DNA of 16,464 nt. It comes from Alphaproteobacteria bacterium (GTDB lineage Bacteria; Pseudomonadota; Alphaproteobacteria; CAAHEQ01; UBA3637). The translations under genes and the position numbers were made by a program. This document shows positions 1-7,825 of this stretch, one piece after another (the stretch's first letter is position 1; each line of letters begins with the position of its first letter). Location: the NCBI GenBank assembly GCA_900772625.1, contig CAAHEQ010000054.1:1-16464 (forward strand), given 5' to 3'. Below the pieces are notes generated by a model, which saw nothing but the letters and a program-made list of their open reading frames with translations, had not been told where the DNA came from and searched no databases.

Positions 1-1244
1 CAGGCGCTTTTTTCATCAGAGACTTTCATCATATAGTGCAGTAAAAAAAGCGCTGGCAGCATTAAAACACCCGTCAGTAAAAAGAAGGCTATCCATCCCA
101 ATGAAGAGGCAAGATATCCGCTAATGCTGGCGATAAAGGAGACCGCTATCATCGTGACAGAAGTCAGTAAAGCATATTGCGTGGCAGAATAGGCGCGTGC
201 ACATAGCGAGGACAAAAAGCCCACAAAAACAGCGCCACCCATACCGCCGATAATGTTGTCGAACAAAATGACGCCAAAAAAGGCGTAAACGTTGTTGCCT
301 AAATGTGCCAACACGGCATAGGCGACAGAGGTGAGTATTTCGAAAAATCCCAAATAAAACAGCGACTTGAAATAACCAAAGCGCAACATAAAAAGTCCGC
401 CCAAAAACACGCCAGCGATTGTAATCCAAGGACCGATTGCCCCCGAAATAAGGGCTATTTCATTTTTGCTAAAACCAATTTGCGTGTAGAAAGGATAAGC
501 CATTCTGCCCAAAACAGCATTGCATATTTTATAAAGCACAATAAAAATAATCAGTTGCAGCCACAGTTGATGACGGTGCATAAAATCCGTCAGCGGGCTT
601 AAAATAAGCTCTTTGAGCGTTAGTGAGCGCGAAGGCTTAAAGCTGGGCTCTTCTACTAAAAGCAGAGCAATTGCGCCCATTGCGATTAGCAGCGCCGCAA
701 GGCGATAACATTGTCCCCACTCAATAACGTTGGACAGAGCAATTAAGCCTGCGCCTGAAAGCAGCATTCCCGTACGATAGCCAAACTGGTACAATGAAGA
801 GCCTTCTTTTAGCGCATCTCCCTCCAATGTATCAATCCGAAGAGCGTCAACGACAATGTCTTGGCTGGCGGCAAAAAAGGCCGCTAAAAGAGCGAAAAAA
901 AATAAAGTTGTTATTTGCGCGTCGGGCTTGAAAAAAGAAAGGCATAAAATGCTGAGCATTAAGCCCGCTTGAAAAAGCAAACCCCATATTTTTTTATGGC
1001 CAATTTTGCGTGAAAACGGCAATCGGACGCGGTCGATAAAAGGAGCCCATAAAAACTTAAAACTATACGGCAACATCATCATTGAAAACAAGCCAATGAT
1101 TTTTAAATCAATGCCTTTTTCGGTTGTCCACAACGCCAGTGTATTGCCAATTAAATTAAGAGGTACGCCGCAAGACAGACCCAAAATAAAAAATAAAAGA
1201 ACCTTTTTATGGCAATAGCCCTTTAAAGCTTGTGAAAACTGCAT
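1..1244 (-). CDS. ampG: AmpG-family muropeptide permease (MFS), cut by the window edge before its stop
   Basis: Inner-membrane MFS permease that in characterised members imports anhydro-muropeptides (GlcNAc-anhMurNAc-peptides) from the periplasm for cell-wall recycling. The reading frame is open from ATG at 1244 through base 1, giving at least 414 residues. Family signatures visible: LGLSCGVP near residues 21-28, LPYSFKFLWAPFIDR at 58-72, ASQDIVVDALRID near 126-138, and YRTG near 156-159. Many hydrophobic segments follow, as expected for about 12 membrane helices; the last residues are missing. Start choice: GGAG lies about 9 bases upstream. It is 68 bases downstream of the EIIB-like gene on the same strand, but a promoter-like pair in that gap could drive it separately. 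The assignment to AmpG rather than a general MFS member rests on these motifs. The exact substrate is inferred from the family. Confidence 0.9.
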   Translation of the reverse strand, partial: MQFSQALKGYCHKKVLLFFILGLSCGVPLNLIGNTLALWTTEKGIDLKIIGLFSMMMLPYSFKFLWAPFIDRVRLPFSRKIGHKKIWGLLFQAGLMLSILCLSFFKPDAQITTLFFFALLAAFFAASQDIVVDALRIDTLEGDALKEGSSLYQFGYRTGMLLSGAGLIALSNVIEWGQCYRLAALLIAMGAIALLLVEEPSFKPSRSLTLKELILSPLTDFMHRHQLWLQLIIFIVLYKICNAVLGRMAYPFYTQIGFSKNEIALISGAIGPWITIAGVFLGGLFMLRFGYFKSLFYLGFFEILTSVAYAVLAHLGNNVYAFFGVILFDNIIGGMGGAVFVGFLSSLCARAYSATQYALLTSVTMIAVSFIASISGYLASSLGWIAFFLLTGVLMLPALFLLHYMMKVSDEKSA

Positions 1245-1271
1245 AACTTTTACTCCATAACGTCGAGCCGC

Positions 1272-1300
1272 AGTCTATCACACAAGCCTTTAAAATGCAA
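1272..1300 (-). promoter_or_regulatory. Candidate sigma70-type promoter for ampG
   Basis: On the minus strand, TTGCAT (1300-1295) and TAGACT (1277-1272) are separated by exactly 17 bases. They sit 28 to 56 bases upstream of the ampG ATG, in the gap after the EIIB-like gene. Read by eye only. It would allow ampG to be transcribed apart from the genes upstream. Confidence 0.4.
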
Positions 1301-1312
1301 CAGGTATTTGTT

Positions 1313-1684
1313 TTAAGGGATAATGTGTACAATCCGTTTGCCGATACGAATAAACATTCTGACATCGGCTTCTTCAAGCATTGAGTTATCAATCAAGCTT
1401 GGGTTAATCAAAGTCAATCGAATCCGCCGCGAGTTGGGTATTTCGCGATAGCTTTCGATGTTGTTCAATCCGCCGAGCGCGGCAATGATGTGTGGCGCGA
1501 GCTTATAGGTGCGGCATTTGCTTTTTCCCGAAAAATGCACTGGCACATAGCGCATTTGCTCGGCTTGAGTTGTGATGGGAATAGAGATAAAAGTTGTTTG
1601 TGTTTTTTGCTCAATGTTTTGGGCGTTGGCTTGAAAATAACGCGTCAACCACGTCTTTACACGTTCAGTTGCTTGTGATAGCAT
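1313..1684 (-). CDS. Small protein with a PTS EIIB (glucose-family)-like domain lacking the active cysteine
   Basis: 123-residue soluble protein. The C-terminal half (about 60-123) resembles the EIIB domain of glucose-family phosphotransferase systems. An ALGGLNNI segment (69-76) matches the AxxGGxxNI start of the fold, SRRIRLTL (85-92) sits where the C-x-T-R-L-R-V-x-V phosphorylation strand belongs, and GKRIVHIIP at the end matches the final strand. The phosphorylatable Cys before the Arg pair is absent; the only Cys, C57, lies outside the domain. Residues 1-55 resemble nothing I recognise. ATG at 1684 has a perfect AAGGAGG 8 bases upstream, so the start is firm. I see no convincing promoter in the 131 bases between it and the kinase gene, so it may be co-transcribed with that gene. 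No EIIA, EIIC or HPr gene is in the window. A regulatory or degenerate role is likelier than sugar phosphorylation. The domain call is from recall of the family pattern and is moderate. Confidence 0.55.
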   Translation of the reverse strand: MLSQATERVKTWLTRYFQANAQNIEQKTQTTFISIPITTQAEQMRYVPVHFSGKSKCRTYKLAPHIIAALGGLNNIESYREIPNSRRIRLTLINPSLIDNSMLEEADVRMFIRIGKRIVHIIP

Positions 1685-1692
1685 GAATAAGG

Positions 1693-1699
1693 CCTCCTT
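1693..1699 (-). promoter_or_regulatory. Strong Shine-Dalgarno (AAGGAGG) for the EIIB-like gene
   Basis: AAGGAGG on the minus strand, 8 bases before ATG at 1684. It is the closest match to the anti-SD consensus that I saw at any start in the window and supports this small gene being translated. Confidence 0.75.
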
Positions 1700-1766
1700 C
1701 GTTTAATTAACCTGATTCGATGCTTGCATCTTGCGGTGCAAAAGTCAAACTTAAAAGCGGTAAAAC

Positions 1767-1788
1767 ACAACAAATAATCCTTTGTTAT
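1767..1788 (-). terminator. Weak stem-loop after the cytidylate kinase gene
   Basis: AACAAA and TTTGTT (1769-1774 and 1781-1786) form a 6-bp stem with a 6-base loop, extendable by a wobble pair and one A-T pair. On the minus strand it is followed by GTGTTTT rather than a clean U-run. It could be a leaky terminator about 30 bases after the kinase stop, but it is AT-rich and short. Confidence 0.2.
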
Positions 1789-1815
1789 GCGGAGTTCCAT
1801 ACAGCACAAATCAAA

Positions 1816-2361
1816 CTATAACTTTTGTTGATAGGCTCTTAAAATCGTTTCGCTGACTTGCTCGGGCGTTTGTCGAGTCGTGTCTACAATCAAGTCGAAT
1901 TGTGTATCATCTTCGATGTCAATACCATAGATTTTTTTAAAACGGCTGACTTCACTTTGACGGCGCTTGTCGGTGGCTTCCAAAGCTTCTGCCAGCGAGG
2001 CATACTTTTTTTCACCACTGCGGGTCACATCGCCCATAATGCGCTCGGCAGCAACTTCACGATCCGTAATCAGCTTGACTTTAAACGAGGCAGGCATAAA
2101 ATGCCATGCCAATCTGGAGTCCACCACAAACGGGGTCGGGCTTTGGTTCATTTGCTTGAATATGCCGTCTATTTGCGCATCGATGGACATATCCGTTTCG
2201 GCCAATTTGTTCAGCTCTAAGGTCGTAATTCCTTTTTGAGCGGCCAGCTGGCGTTGTGCTTGGCCTGTGGAATAATAGGTATAGCCCGTCTTGTCGCTGA
2301 TTAAATGTGCAACCGTTGATTTTCCGCTGCCCAAAGCGCCCGTAATTGTAATTGATTTCAT
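1816..2361 (-). CDS. Archaeal-type cytidylate kinase
   Basis: P-loop nucleoside monophosphate kinase, predicted to phosphorylate CMP/dCMP with ATP. From ATG at 2361 the protein is 181 residues: P-loop GALGSGKST at 8-16, a short NMP-binding region with DSRLAWH at 81-87, a lid region with R101-R107 and KRRQSEVSRFKKIYGIDI at 132-149, and FDLIVDTT at 155-162. This pattern (VxxSRLA, then RxxSExxRxxxxYGIDI, then DLVIDTS) is that of the short archaeal CMP kinase family, not of the roughly 225-residue bacterial Cmk. An upstream in-frame ATG at 2445 would add 28 residues lying inside the asmA gene and unlike the family. AGAAGGAA just before 2361 and the P-loop position favour 2361. It starts one base after the asmA stop, so translation is probably coupled. 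CMP specificity is inferred; another NMP substrate is possible. Confidence 0.8.
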   Translation of the reverse strand: MKSITITGALGSGKSTVAHLISDKTGYTYYSTGQAQRQLAAQKGITTLELNKLAETDMSIDAQIDGIFKQMNQSPTPFVVDSRLAWHFMPASFKVKLITDREVAAERIMGDVTRSGEKKYASLAEALEATDKRRQSEVSRFKKIYGIDIEDDTQFDLIVDTTRQTPEQVSETILRAYQQKL

Positions 2362-2362
2362 T

Positions 2363-5300
2363 TTAATTCCTTCTGATAATGCCTTGTACTGTTGAAGGCG
2401 TGTTTGCCACGGCATCCACAGGAGTTGATACATCAAACTTAGCAATGCTTTCGTATGTCAGCTCTAAGATGTCTACATTTTCTTTTGCTCTTGTCAGCGC
2501 TACATTCAGTTGGCTTAAGTCGTTTGTTTGCGCGACATACGCATCGATTTGTTGTAATTCCGTCATAATGGCAAAGCCTTTTTGATAGGCTTGATCAACC
2601 GATTCTACGCCTCTTAAACGTTGCGCGATGCGGTTGATTGCGTGCATTTTCTGCTCGGCCGAGCTCATCAATGGCGCAAACTGAGACTTAACCGCTGCAA
2701 CCGCTTGCGCTGTCATACTGTCGTTAATTTGCTTTGTGCGCATAGCAATTGTTTCGGCTTGGATTTTGGCTTTTTCTACATCGGCCTCGGACGGCGTGCT
2801 TTTGCGCGCTAAATCATCAAGGTAGGCAAGGTTGTCTTGCACACGAATAAACTCACGCCCAGCGCTTTCAGAAGAGCTGATTTGCAACACTTTTTGCGTT
2901 TGCTCAACTTGCGCCTGAGCGGTCGCAAGATAGCTTCTGATTTGCGCTACTCTGCCTTGTGCTTGTTTTTGTTGTTGCGCTAATTCACGCTCTTTTCTGG
3001 CTTGCACCATCGCACTGCGGTTTTCCATCGAGGTGGACTTGACGTACTTAATAAACGTTGCCAAATCAATGCTGGTGTCGGGCGATGATGCGTTGCCTTT
3101 AATCAAAAGCGAAATAGGGGGATAGCCCGCAAAGCTGTTCATCGTCAGTGCGATAGAGGACGAAATGTCCCAACGCGGTAAATCAAAGCTGGATTGAATA
3201 ATTGCGCTTGCCATCGGTGTTTTGATGATTGTGTCCGATGTTCTGAGTACGCCATTCGTGATTGCGTATGTGCCTGTGATAGACGTGTAAGGCGTCTCGC
3301 CAATGCTCATTTCTTTTTTCAGTTGGGCGGTTAAGCCATCAAATGATTCATCGTTTGCAATCGCGGTTTGGACGCGTTGTTCAAAGGCTTGCAAGTTCAG
3401 GCTTGAAATCGCGCCGTTGTCAAGGCGATAGCTGCCTGTTGCAGACAGTGCGCGCATCATATCGTCCAAAGAATTGCCACGCGTGTTCCATTGCAAGCTT
3501 GTATCGGCAAGGCCACTTTTTAAGCGGAATAAGCCCAACGTAAACGCATCGGGCACGATTGGCACGCGGCGCGTTTCCAGCGTTCCTTTTAAGAATGGTG
3601 TTGCAGTTGTGCAGTTGACAACCAGTGAGGCCGCTAAATTACCACTGTCGATTTTGGCGGTAGCTTCATCGATTGTCAGCAATTTTTCGTCCAACATAAT
3701 TTTTGCCACCGCATCCGTCAAATCAATTTTGTCATACGAGATTTTGTCTGCTTTAAAGCTTAAATCAAGCACTAAGTTATCCAAAAGCGAAAAGTCGATC
3801 AGCTCTTTTGAAAAGCTTGTGCGCCGTCCTTGCGTTGTCCGCAGCGGTTTATTGGGTGCGAAAAACTTGTTGGTGTACAAAATTGGAGAAGCTATATCGC
3901 CCGTGATTTTTAATTTTGTGCCGTCATCAAACAAGTTTAAATGCTCGGTTTGAAAGCGTTGAGTGCCTACACCAAACAGCACGTTTGTCAAGTTAATGTT
4001 TTGAGGTGCGCCTTCGATTTTGCCTTGAAATGACAGAGAACCGCCTAAGTTTTTTAAGCTGTTAAACTCGGGGTTAAACAAGCGCATAAATTGGTGGAAG
4101 TTCGGATAGTTTAACCGCACAGTCAAAGCGTATTGTGGTGCTTGCAGCAAGATGTTTTTCAGCTCGCCTTCGGCTTTAAACAAGCCTTGCCCCAGCAAGA
4201 TTTCTGTATTGATGCTCATTTGTTCAAACGAGCCATTTAAGACGGCTTGAACTTCTAAATCAACAGCGCCCTTTTGAATAGGCGAGGCGACTTTCAATCG
4301 GTCGAAAAGCAACAATGATTTTGGAATGTTTAACTTAAATGCAAAGTTTTGGAAGTTGATAGTACCATCAGGCGCTTTTTGAATAGCTCCTTTGGCGGTC
4401 ACATTCGACATCGCGGCTTGCTCGATCTTTAATTCGTGAACCGTCAGCGTATTAGGCGTCAGCGCGCCTTCATAAGAAAAGCTGGCGACAGGAATGTCTT
4501 TGATTGTGACGTCTGAAGCAAGGACTTTTAAACGCAAATCAGCATTTCCTAGCAGCGCCGTCGAGCTAAGATAATTCTTAACGTCAGTCAAGAACTGCTT
4601 GAATGAGCGTGTTTGGTGCGGTGTATTACGTGTATAATAGGTATCCAGATTTAAGTTTTTCACATTTAAAGCCGCAAAGCCTTTTAAATTATTGGCGTGT
4701 AAGTCCAGAGCCAGCGAACCTGTGATTTGGCTTTGATTAACGTTAATGTTGATGTTTTCAAAGTTTAAATCATTTGCGCTCAGCTTAATGTCAGAGCTTG
4801 CCGAAAGCGATTGCACCGCATTTAATGAAAAATTGTGTGGCAAGTTTAAGTTAAGCCATGTCACCGTGCTGACAGGCGCATTGGTTTGGATTTGCGTGTG
4901 CAAGTTGGCATAAGGCTTTTTTTCCTCAATGCTGACTTCTCCAGAAGCTTCAAGCGATGTGTTGTCTGGCAAAGTTGCTTTGATATCGCGAACGGTAAAG
5001 ACGTTATGTGAGCCTTCAAATGAAACGGTCGCATTCGTGATGGGTTGATCGAACAAAACGATTTGGTCGGCCGTGGCTAGGAAATCAATCGCGTTTGGTA
5101 TTGTCATACGCAACTTTGAAAGCGTTTCTTTTGTATCCGACAAATGCGGTAAATAGCTTTTGAATGTATCCAAGTTCAATTTGACAAAGCGCAAGACAAC
5201 TTGCGTTTTAGCTTGCTCGTTGGGAGTGACAGGATAAATAGTGGAGACGTTGGCCGACAAAGCATTTTCAATATTGTCCTCGCCAAATCTGGTTGCGATT

Positions 5301-6208
5301 TCAGTAAAGGAGGATTCTTTGTTAGAAAACGTAAATTGACCATTGCCGATTATCGAACGGTTTAAATCTGCTGGTAAGTTCTTATAGCCGAATTGCTCGT
5401 TTAAAAAAGAGCCCAGCTTCGGAATCGAAAACGAAAAAGGACCTGTAATTGTTTGAGTCACATCACCCAATCGGTTAATTTGTCCGTCTGTAATGTTTAA
5501 TGAAGATTGGCTGGATTCTGTCAACAAAGAAAGCGAAAACAAAGTTTGCGGGTTTGCGCTAATTTTATCCAAATGAAACTTGGTATTCATCGTCATTTTG
5601 TTAACCATGATTGTGCCATTGTAATCAAACGGCCCCGTGATAGACGATGACGTCAGTTGGCCATTGATATTTGAAATGGTTTGAATCGTACCAGCTTTTT
5701 GATTTTTATATGTGATTGTCGCATTTTCAAAAACGATATTTTGAAACTGAGGCGGCAAGTCTAGCAAAGTTTGCCCCAACATATCGTCTTTACTGATGGC
5801 GCGGTTAGAGGATTTCAAAAACGGAAAATCGTAATTGACAGCACCGTTAAATTTTGTTTCAAGGAACAGGTTGGCGTTTTTCAAAGTGACTTTGTCGATG
5901 ACAATCGGCAGTGAGAACAAGGACGAAAATTTGATGCGCGCTTCTAAAGAGTCTATGGTTGCCAGATATTCTGCCGAAAAGTCTTGCTTGTTTTTGACCT
6001 TAATATCGTGCATTGTCACAACGGGAGAAGGGAACAATTTTACGGACACTTCGCCGTTAATTTCCATTTGATTGCCGAGCAATTCTTTTGTGCTTGAAAT
6101 CATACTTTCACGCATACTGTCTTCATCTATAGTTGAAAAAAACAGGTATGAAATGCCGCCAAAAACAAGCGCCAGAGTAATACCACCAATCAATAAAATC
6201 TTTTTCAT
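2363..6208 (-). CDS. Large AsmA-family envelope protein with a C-terminal coiled-coil extension
   Basis: 1281 residues, inner-membrane anchored with the body in the periplasm. AsmA/TamB-like proteins are thought to be bridge-like structures for lipid traffic between inner and outer membranes. A signal-anchor helix spans about 4-24. The AsmA N-terminal pattern follows (TKELLGNQMEINGEVSVKLF from 40, then PSP and DIKVKN). A long stretch of beta-strand-like repeats runs to about 1050, including an AsmA C-terminal-type segment near 900-1050 (LSATGSYRLDNGAISSLNL). From about 1061 to 1255 the sequence changes to charged, Gln/Ala-rich helix typical of coiled coil (ARKERELAQQQKQAQG), then a short tail. 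E. coli AsmA has about 617 residues, so this is twice as long and has an extra helical part. The start has only a weak AAAGG upstream. The gene is preceded by a good promoter candidate and coupled to the cytidylate kinase behind it. Family call firm, function inferred. Confidence 0.85.
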   Translation of the reverse strand: MKKILLIGGITLALVFGGISYLFFSTIDEDSMRESMISSTKELLGNQMEINGEVSVKLFPSPVVTMHDIKVKNKQDFSAEYLATIDSLEARIKFSSLFSLPIVIDKVTLKNANLFLETKFNGAVNYDFPFLKSSNRAISKDDMLGQTLLDLPPQFQNIVFENATITYKNQKAGTIQTISNINGQLTSSSITGPFDYNGTIMVNKMTMNTKFHLDKISANPQTLFSLSLLTESSQSSLNITDGQINRLGDVTQTITGPFSFSIPKLGSFLNEQFGYKNLPADLNRSIIGNGQFTFSNKESSFTEIATRFGEDNIENALSANVSTIYPVTPNEQAKTQVVLRFVKLNLDTFKSYLPHLSDTKETLSKLRMTIPNAIDFLATADQIVLFDQPITNATVSFEGSHNVFTVRDIKATLPDNTSLEASGEVSIEEKKPYANLHTQIQTNAPVSTVTWLNLNLPHNFSLNAVQSLSASSDIKLSANDLNFENININVNQSQITGSLALDLHANNLKGFAALNVKNLNLDTYYTRNTPHQTRSFKQFLTDVKNYLSSTALLGNADLRLKVLASDVTIKDIPVASFSYEGALTPNTLTVHELKIEQAAMSNVTAKGAIQKAPDGTINFQNFAFKLNIPKSLLLFDRLKVASPIQKGAVDLEVQAVLNGSFEQMSINTEILLGQGLFKAEGELKNILLQAPQYALTVRLNYPNFHQFMRLFNPEFNSLKNLGGSLSFQGKIEGAPQNINLTNVLFGVGTQRFQTEHLNLFDDGTKLKITGDIASPILYTNKFFAPNKPLRTTQGRRTSFSKELIDFSLLDNLVLDLSFKADKISYDKIDLTDAVAKIMLDEKLLTIDEATAKIDSGNLAASLVVNCTTATPFLKGTLETRRVPIVPDAFTLGLFRLKSGLADTSLQWNTRGNSLDDMMRALSATGSYRLDNGAISSLNLQAFEQRVQTAIANDESFDGLTAQLKKEMSIGETPYTSITGTYAITNGVLRTSDTIIKTPMASAIIQSSFDLPRWDISSSIALTMNSFAGYPPISLLIKGNASSPDTSIDLATFIKYVKSTSMENRSAMVQARKERELAQQQKQAQGRVAQIRSYLATAQAQVEQTQKVLQISSSESAGREFIRVQDNLAYLDDLARKSTPSEADVEKAKIQAETIAMRTKQINDSMTAQAVAAVKSQFAPLMSSAEQKMHAINRIAQRLRGVESVDQAYQKGFAIMTELQQIDAYVAQTNDLSQLNVALTRAKENVDILELTYESIAKFDVSTPVDAVANTPSTVQGIIRRN

Positions 6209-6244
6209 TTTTGTGCCTTTTTTTCAGTTTTTATTTATTTTCAT

Positions 6245-6273
6245 ATACTACATAAACATTCATATCTTGTAAA
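6245..6273 (-). promoter_or_regulatory. Candidate sigma70-type promoter for asmA and the cytidylate kinase
   Basis: Minus-strand TTTACA (6273-6268), 17-base spacer, TAGTAT (6250-6245), in the AT-rich 68-base gap between the trkH stop and the asmA start. The predicted start would leave a 5' leader of about 30 bases. Read by eye. Confidence 0.45.
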
Positions 6274-6276
6274 GAT

Positions 6277-7737
6277 TTAATTTTTAGTCCATAACTTTGG
6301 TAAGAATAAAATAATGATTGTCATAAACTCTAATCTTCCCAAAATCATCGTAAAAGCTAATGTCCATTTGGCTACATCGGGCAACAGTTGATACGTTTGG
6401 TCGGGGCCTATTAACTTGCCGAGACCAGGGCCTACGTTGGCGATAGATGAAGCCGCCGCCGACAGTGAGGTGATAAAATCCAGCCCCGTCAGCGATAAAA
6501 TCAACGCTGATGAAATCAATGTCAAGCCAAAAATTGTGATAAAGGACAACACACCCAACATTACATCGTCTGTAATCGGTTTACCGTTATATCGAGGAAC
6601 AACAATCGCATTCGGCGATACCATTAACGTCAGGTGACGCTTTAAGGACTTAAACAACACGGAAAAGCGAAAGATTTTAATGCCGCCGCTGGTCGAACCT
6701 GTACAGCCGCCGACTACGGTAAGCAAAAAGAAAAACAATACAAAAAAGCCTCCCCATAGTGCATAGTTTTCACTGACATAACCTGTTGTAGATACAATAG
6801 AAACCACATGAAACGCAAGTGTCCTGAGTGTTGGCTCGAAATCATCAAAACGCGCCATAAAAAGCCACATTAAAAGCGCCATCGGTATAATGATAATAAT
6901 CAAGCCAATAAGGAATGTTTTGGCTTGAGAGTCTTCTTTGATTCTGTCCCATTTATGCTCCATCAAAGAAATCGTAAATGCAAGTGGTAAAGCTCCTAAC
7001 GTCATAAAGAAAATAAGAATCCATTCAATCGAAGGACTGTTAAAATAGCCGATTGACAAATCGTGGGTCGAAAAACCGCCTGTTGAGACACAAGTCATCG
7101 CGTGCGCAGTGGCGTCAAATAAATCCATTCCTGCGACATACAAACACCACAGGCACAAAAATGAAAGCAGCATATAAACGCCAAAGAAGCGTTTGAGCTT
7201 TGAAGTGACAAAAGGGGCGTCTTTGCCTGACAAATCCGAGTTTTCCATAGCAAACATTTGCATACCACCGATGCGCAAAATAGGCAAAATCGTAATGGCC
7301 AGCAAGATAATCCCAATGCCGCCGATCCATTGCGTCATCGCACGCCAAATTAAAAAGCCTTTGGGGAGCTGGTCTATGTGCGTTAAGATGGTTGAGCCTG
7401 TACCCGTCAAGCCCGAAATGCTTTCGAATGTTGCGTCTGTAAATGATAGGCCAAGCCCTGAAAAATAAAAAGGCATACCACCGATAACGCCCATAGAAAG
7501 CCAAACCATTGATGTGATGATGAACATTTCGCGCAAAGATGGCTTTTCATCCCAAGTGCGGTAAGCAAGCGCGCTGATAAATGTACCGACAAAGCTGACC
7601 CCTAAGGCGCAGAGCAAAAAAACTTCCCCGTTTTGTTCCGAATTCGAAAAGTAATCTACAGCTGCGGGAATTAACATCAGCACGCCCCAAAGAACGTTCA
7701 TTATACCACAAATAAATAAAATCAGCGATAAGCGCAT
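6277..7737 (-). CDS. trkH: TrkH-family potassium uptake channel subunit
   Basis: Inner-membrane K+-translocating subunit of Trk/Ktr systems, normally gated by the cytosolic NAD/ATP-binding protein TrkA. At 486 residues it has the usual TrkH length (about 480). The four pore-loop repeats are visible: SGLTGTGST (108-116), VSTGGFSTHD (217-226), SIVSTTGYVS (313-322) and SSIANVGPGLG (430-440). The intramembrane gating loop region VGGCTGSTSGGIKIFR is at 342-357, and the conserved Arg in GRLE is at 467-470. Hydrophobic helices fill the rest. The first loop reads TGTGS where TTTGA is common, but the filter Gly is kept. AAAGGAG lies just upstream of the ATG. No trkA is in the window. It is divergent from tatD and upstream of asmA on the same strand. 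Confidence 0.95.
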   Translation of the reverse strand: MRLSLILFICGIMNVLWGVLMLIPAAVDYFSNSEQNGEVFLLCALGVSFVGTFISALAYRTWDEKPSLREMFIITSMVWLSMGVIGGMPFYFSGLGLSFTDATFESISGLTGTGSTILTHIDQLPKGFLIWRAMTQWIGGIGIILLAITILPILRIGGMQMFAMENSDLSGKDAPFVTSKLKRFFGVYMLLSFLCLWCLYVAGMDLFDATAHAMTCVSTGGFSTHDLSIGYFNSPSIEWILIFFMTLGALPLAFTISLMEHKWDRIKEDSQAKTFLIGLIIIIIPMALLMWLFMARFDDFEPTLRTLAFHVVSIVSTTGYVSENYALWGGFFVLFFFLLTVVGGCTGSTSGGIKIFRFSVLFKSLKRHLTLMVSPNAIVVPRYNGKPITDDVMLGVLSFITIFGLTLISSALILSLTGLDFITSLSAAASSIANVGPGLGKLIGPDQTYQLLPDVAKWTLAFTMILGRLEFMTIIILFLPKLWTKN

Positions 7738-7755
7738 TTCAACTCCTTTCTACAT

Positions 7756-7783
7756 ATCTTATTTTAATGCTTGAAAAATGCAA
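7756..7783 (-). promoter_or_regulatory. Possible promoter for trkH
   Basis: Minus-strand TTGCAT (7783-7778) and TAAGAT (7761-7756) are 16 bases apart, just upstream of the trkH Shine-Dalgarno. It overlaps the -35 box and spacer of the divergent tatD promoter candidate, so the two may compete. Read by eye, low certainty. Confidence 0.3.
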
Positions 7784-7799
7784 GGAAAAATTATAAAAT
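7771..7799 (+). promoter_or_regulatory. Candidate sigma70-type promoter for tatD-tcdA-uvrD
   Basis: TTGAAA (7771-7776), 17-base spacer, TAAAAT (7794-7799), with the alternative TATAAA at 7792. It lies 27 bases before the tatD ATG, within the 88-base gap divergent from trkH. Confidence 0.5.
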
Positions 7800-7825
7800 A
7801 TACGCCTAAGGATAAGAGATTTTGA

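Noticed and set aside
303..602. 99-codon plus-strand frame in the first 600 bases
   Set aside because: The minus strand is continuously open from 1244 to the window edge with clear AmpG motifs, so this is a shadow.
1719..1730. GATGC-TT-GCATC inverted repeat as an operator upstream of the EIIB-like gene
   Set aside because: Five-base arms around a two-base centre with no second copy and no regulator gene nearby; too little to call an operator.
1858..2220. 120-codon plus-strand frame opposite the cytidylate kinase
   Set aside because: The minus-strand frame carries a P-loop and the full kinase pattern; this is its shadow.
2362..2445. Longer start for the cytidylate kinase at 2445
   Set aside because: The 28 extra residues lie within asmA and are not like the family. 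The P-loop belongs within about 10 residues of the N-terminus, and a Shine-Dalgarno fits the start at 2361.
3474..3953. 159-codon plus-strand frame inside asmA
   Set aside because: Antisense to a well-supported gene, Ser/Lys-rich composition, no recognisable family and no good ribosome site.
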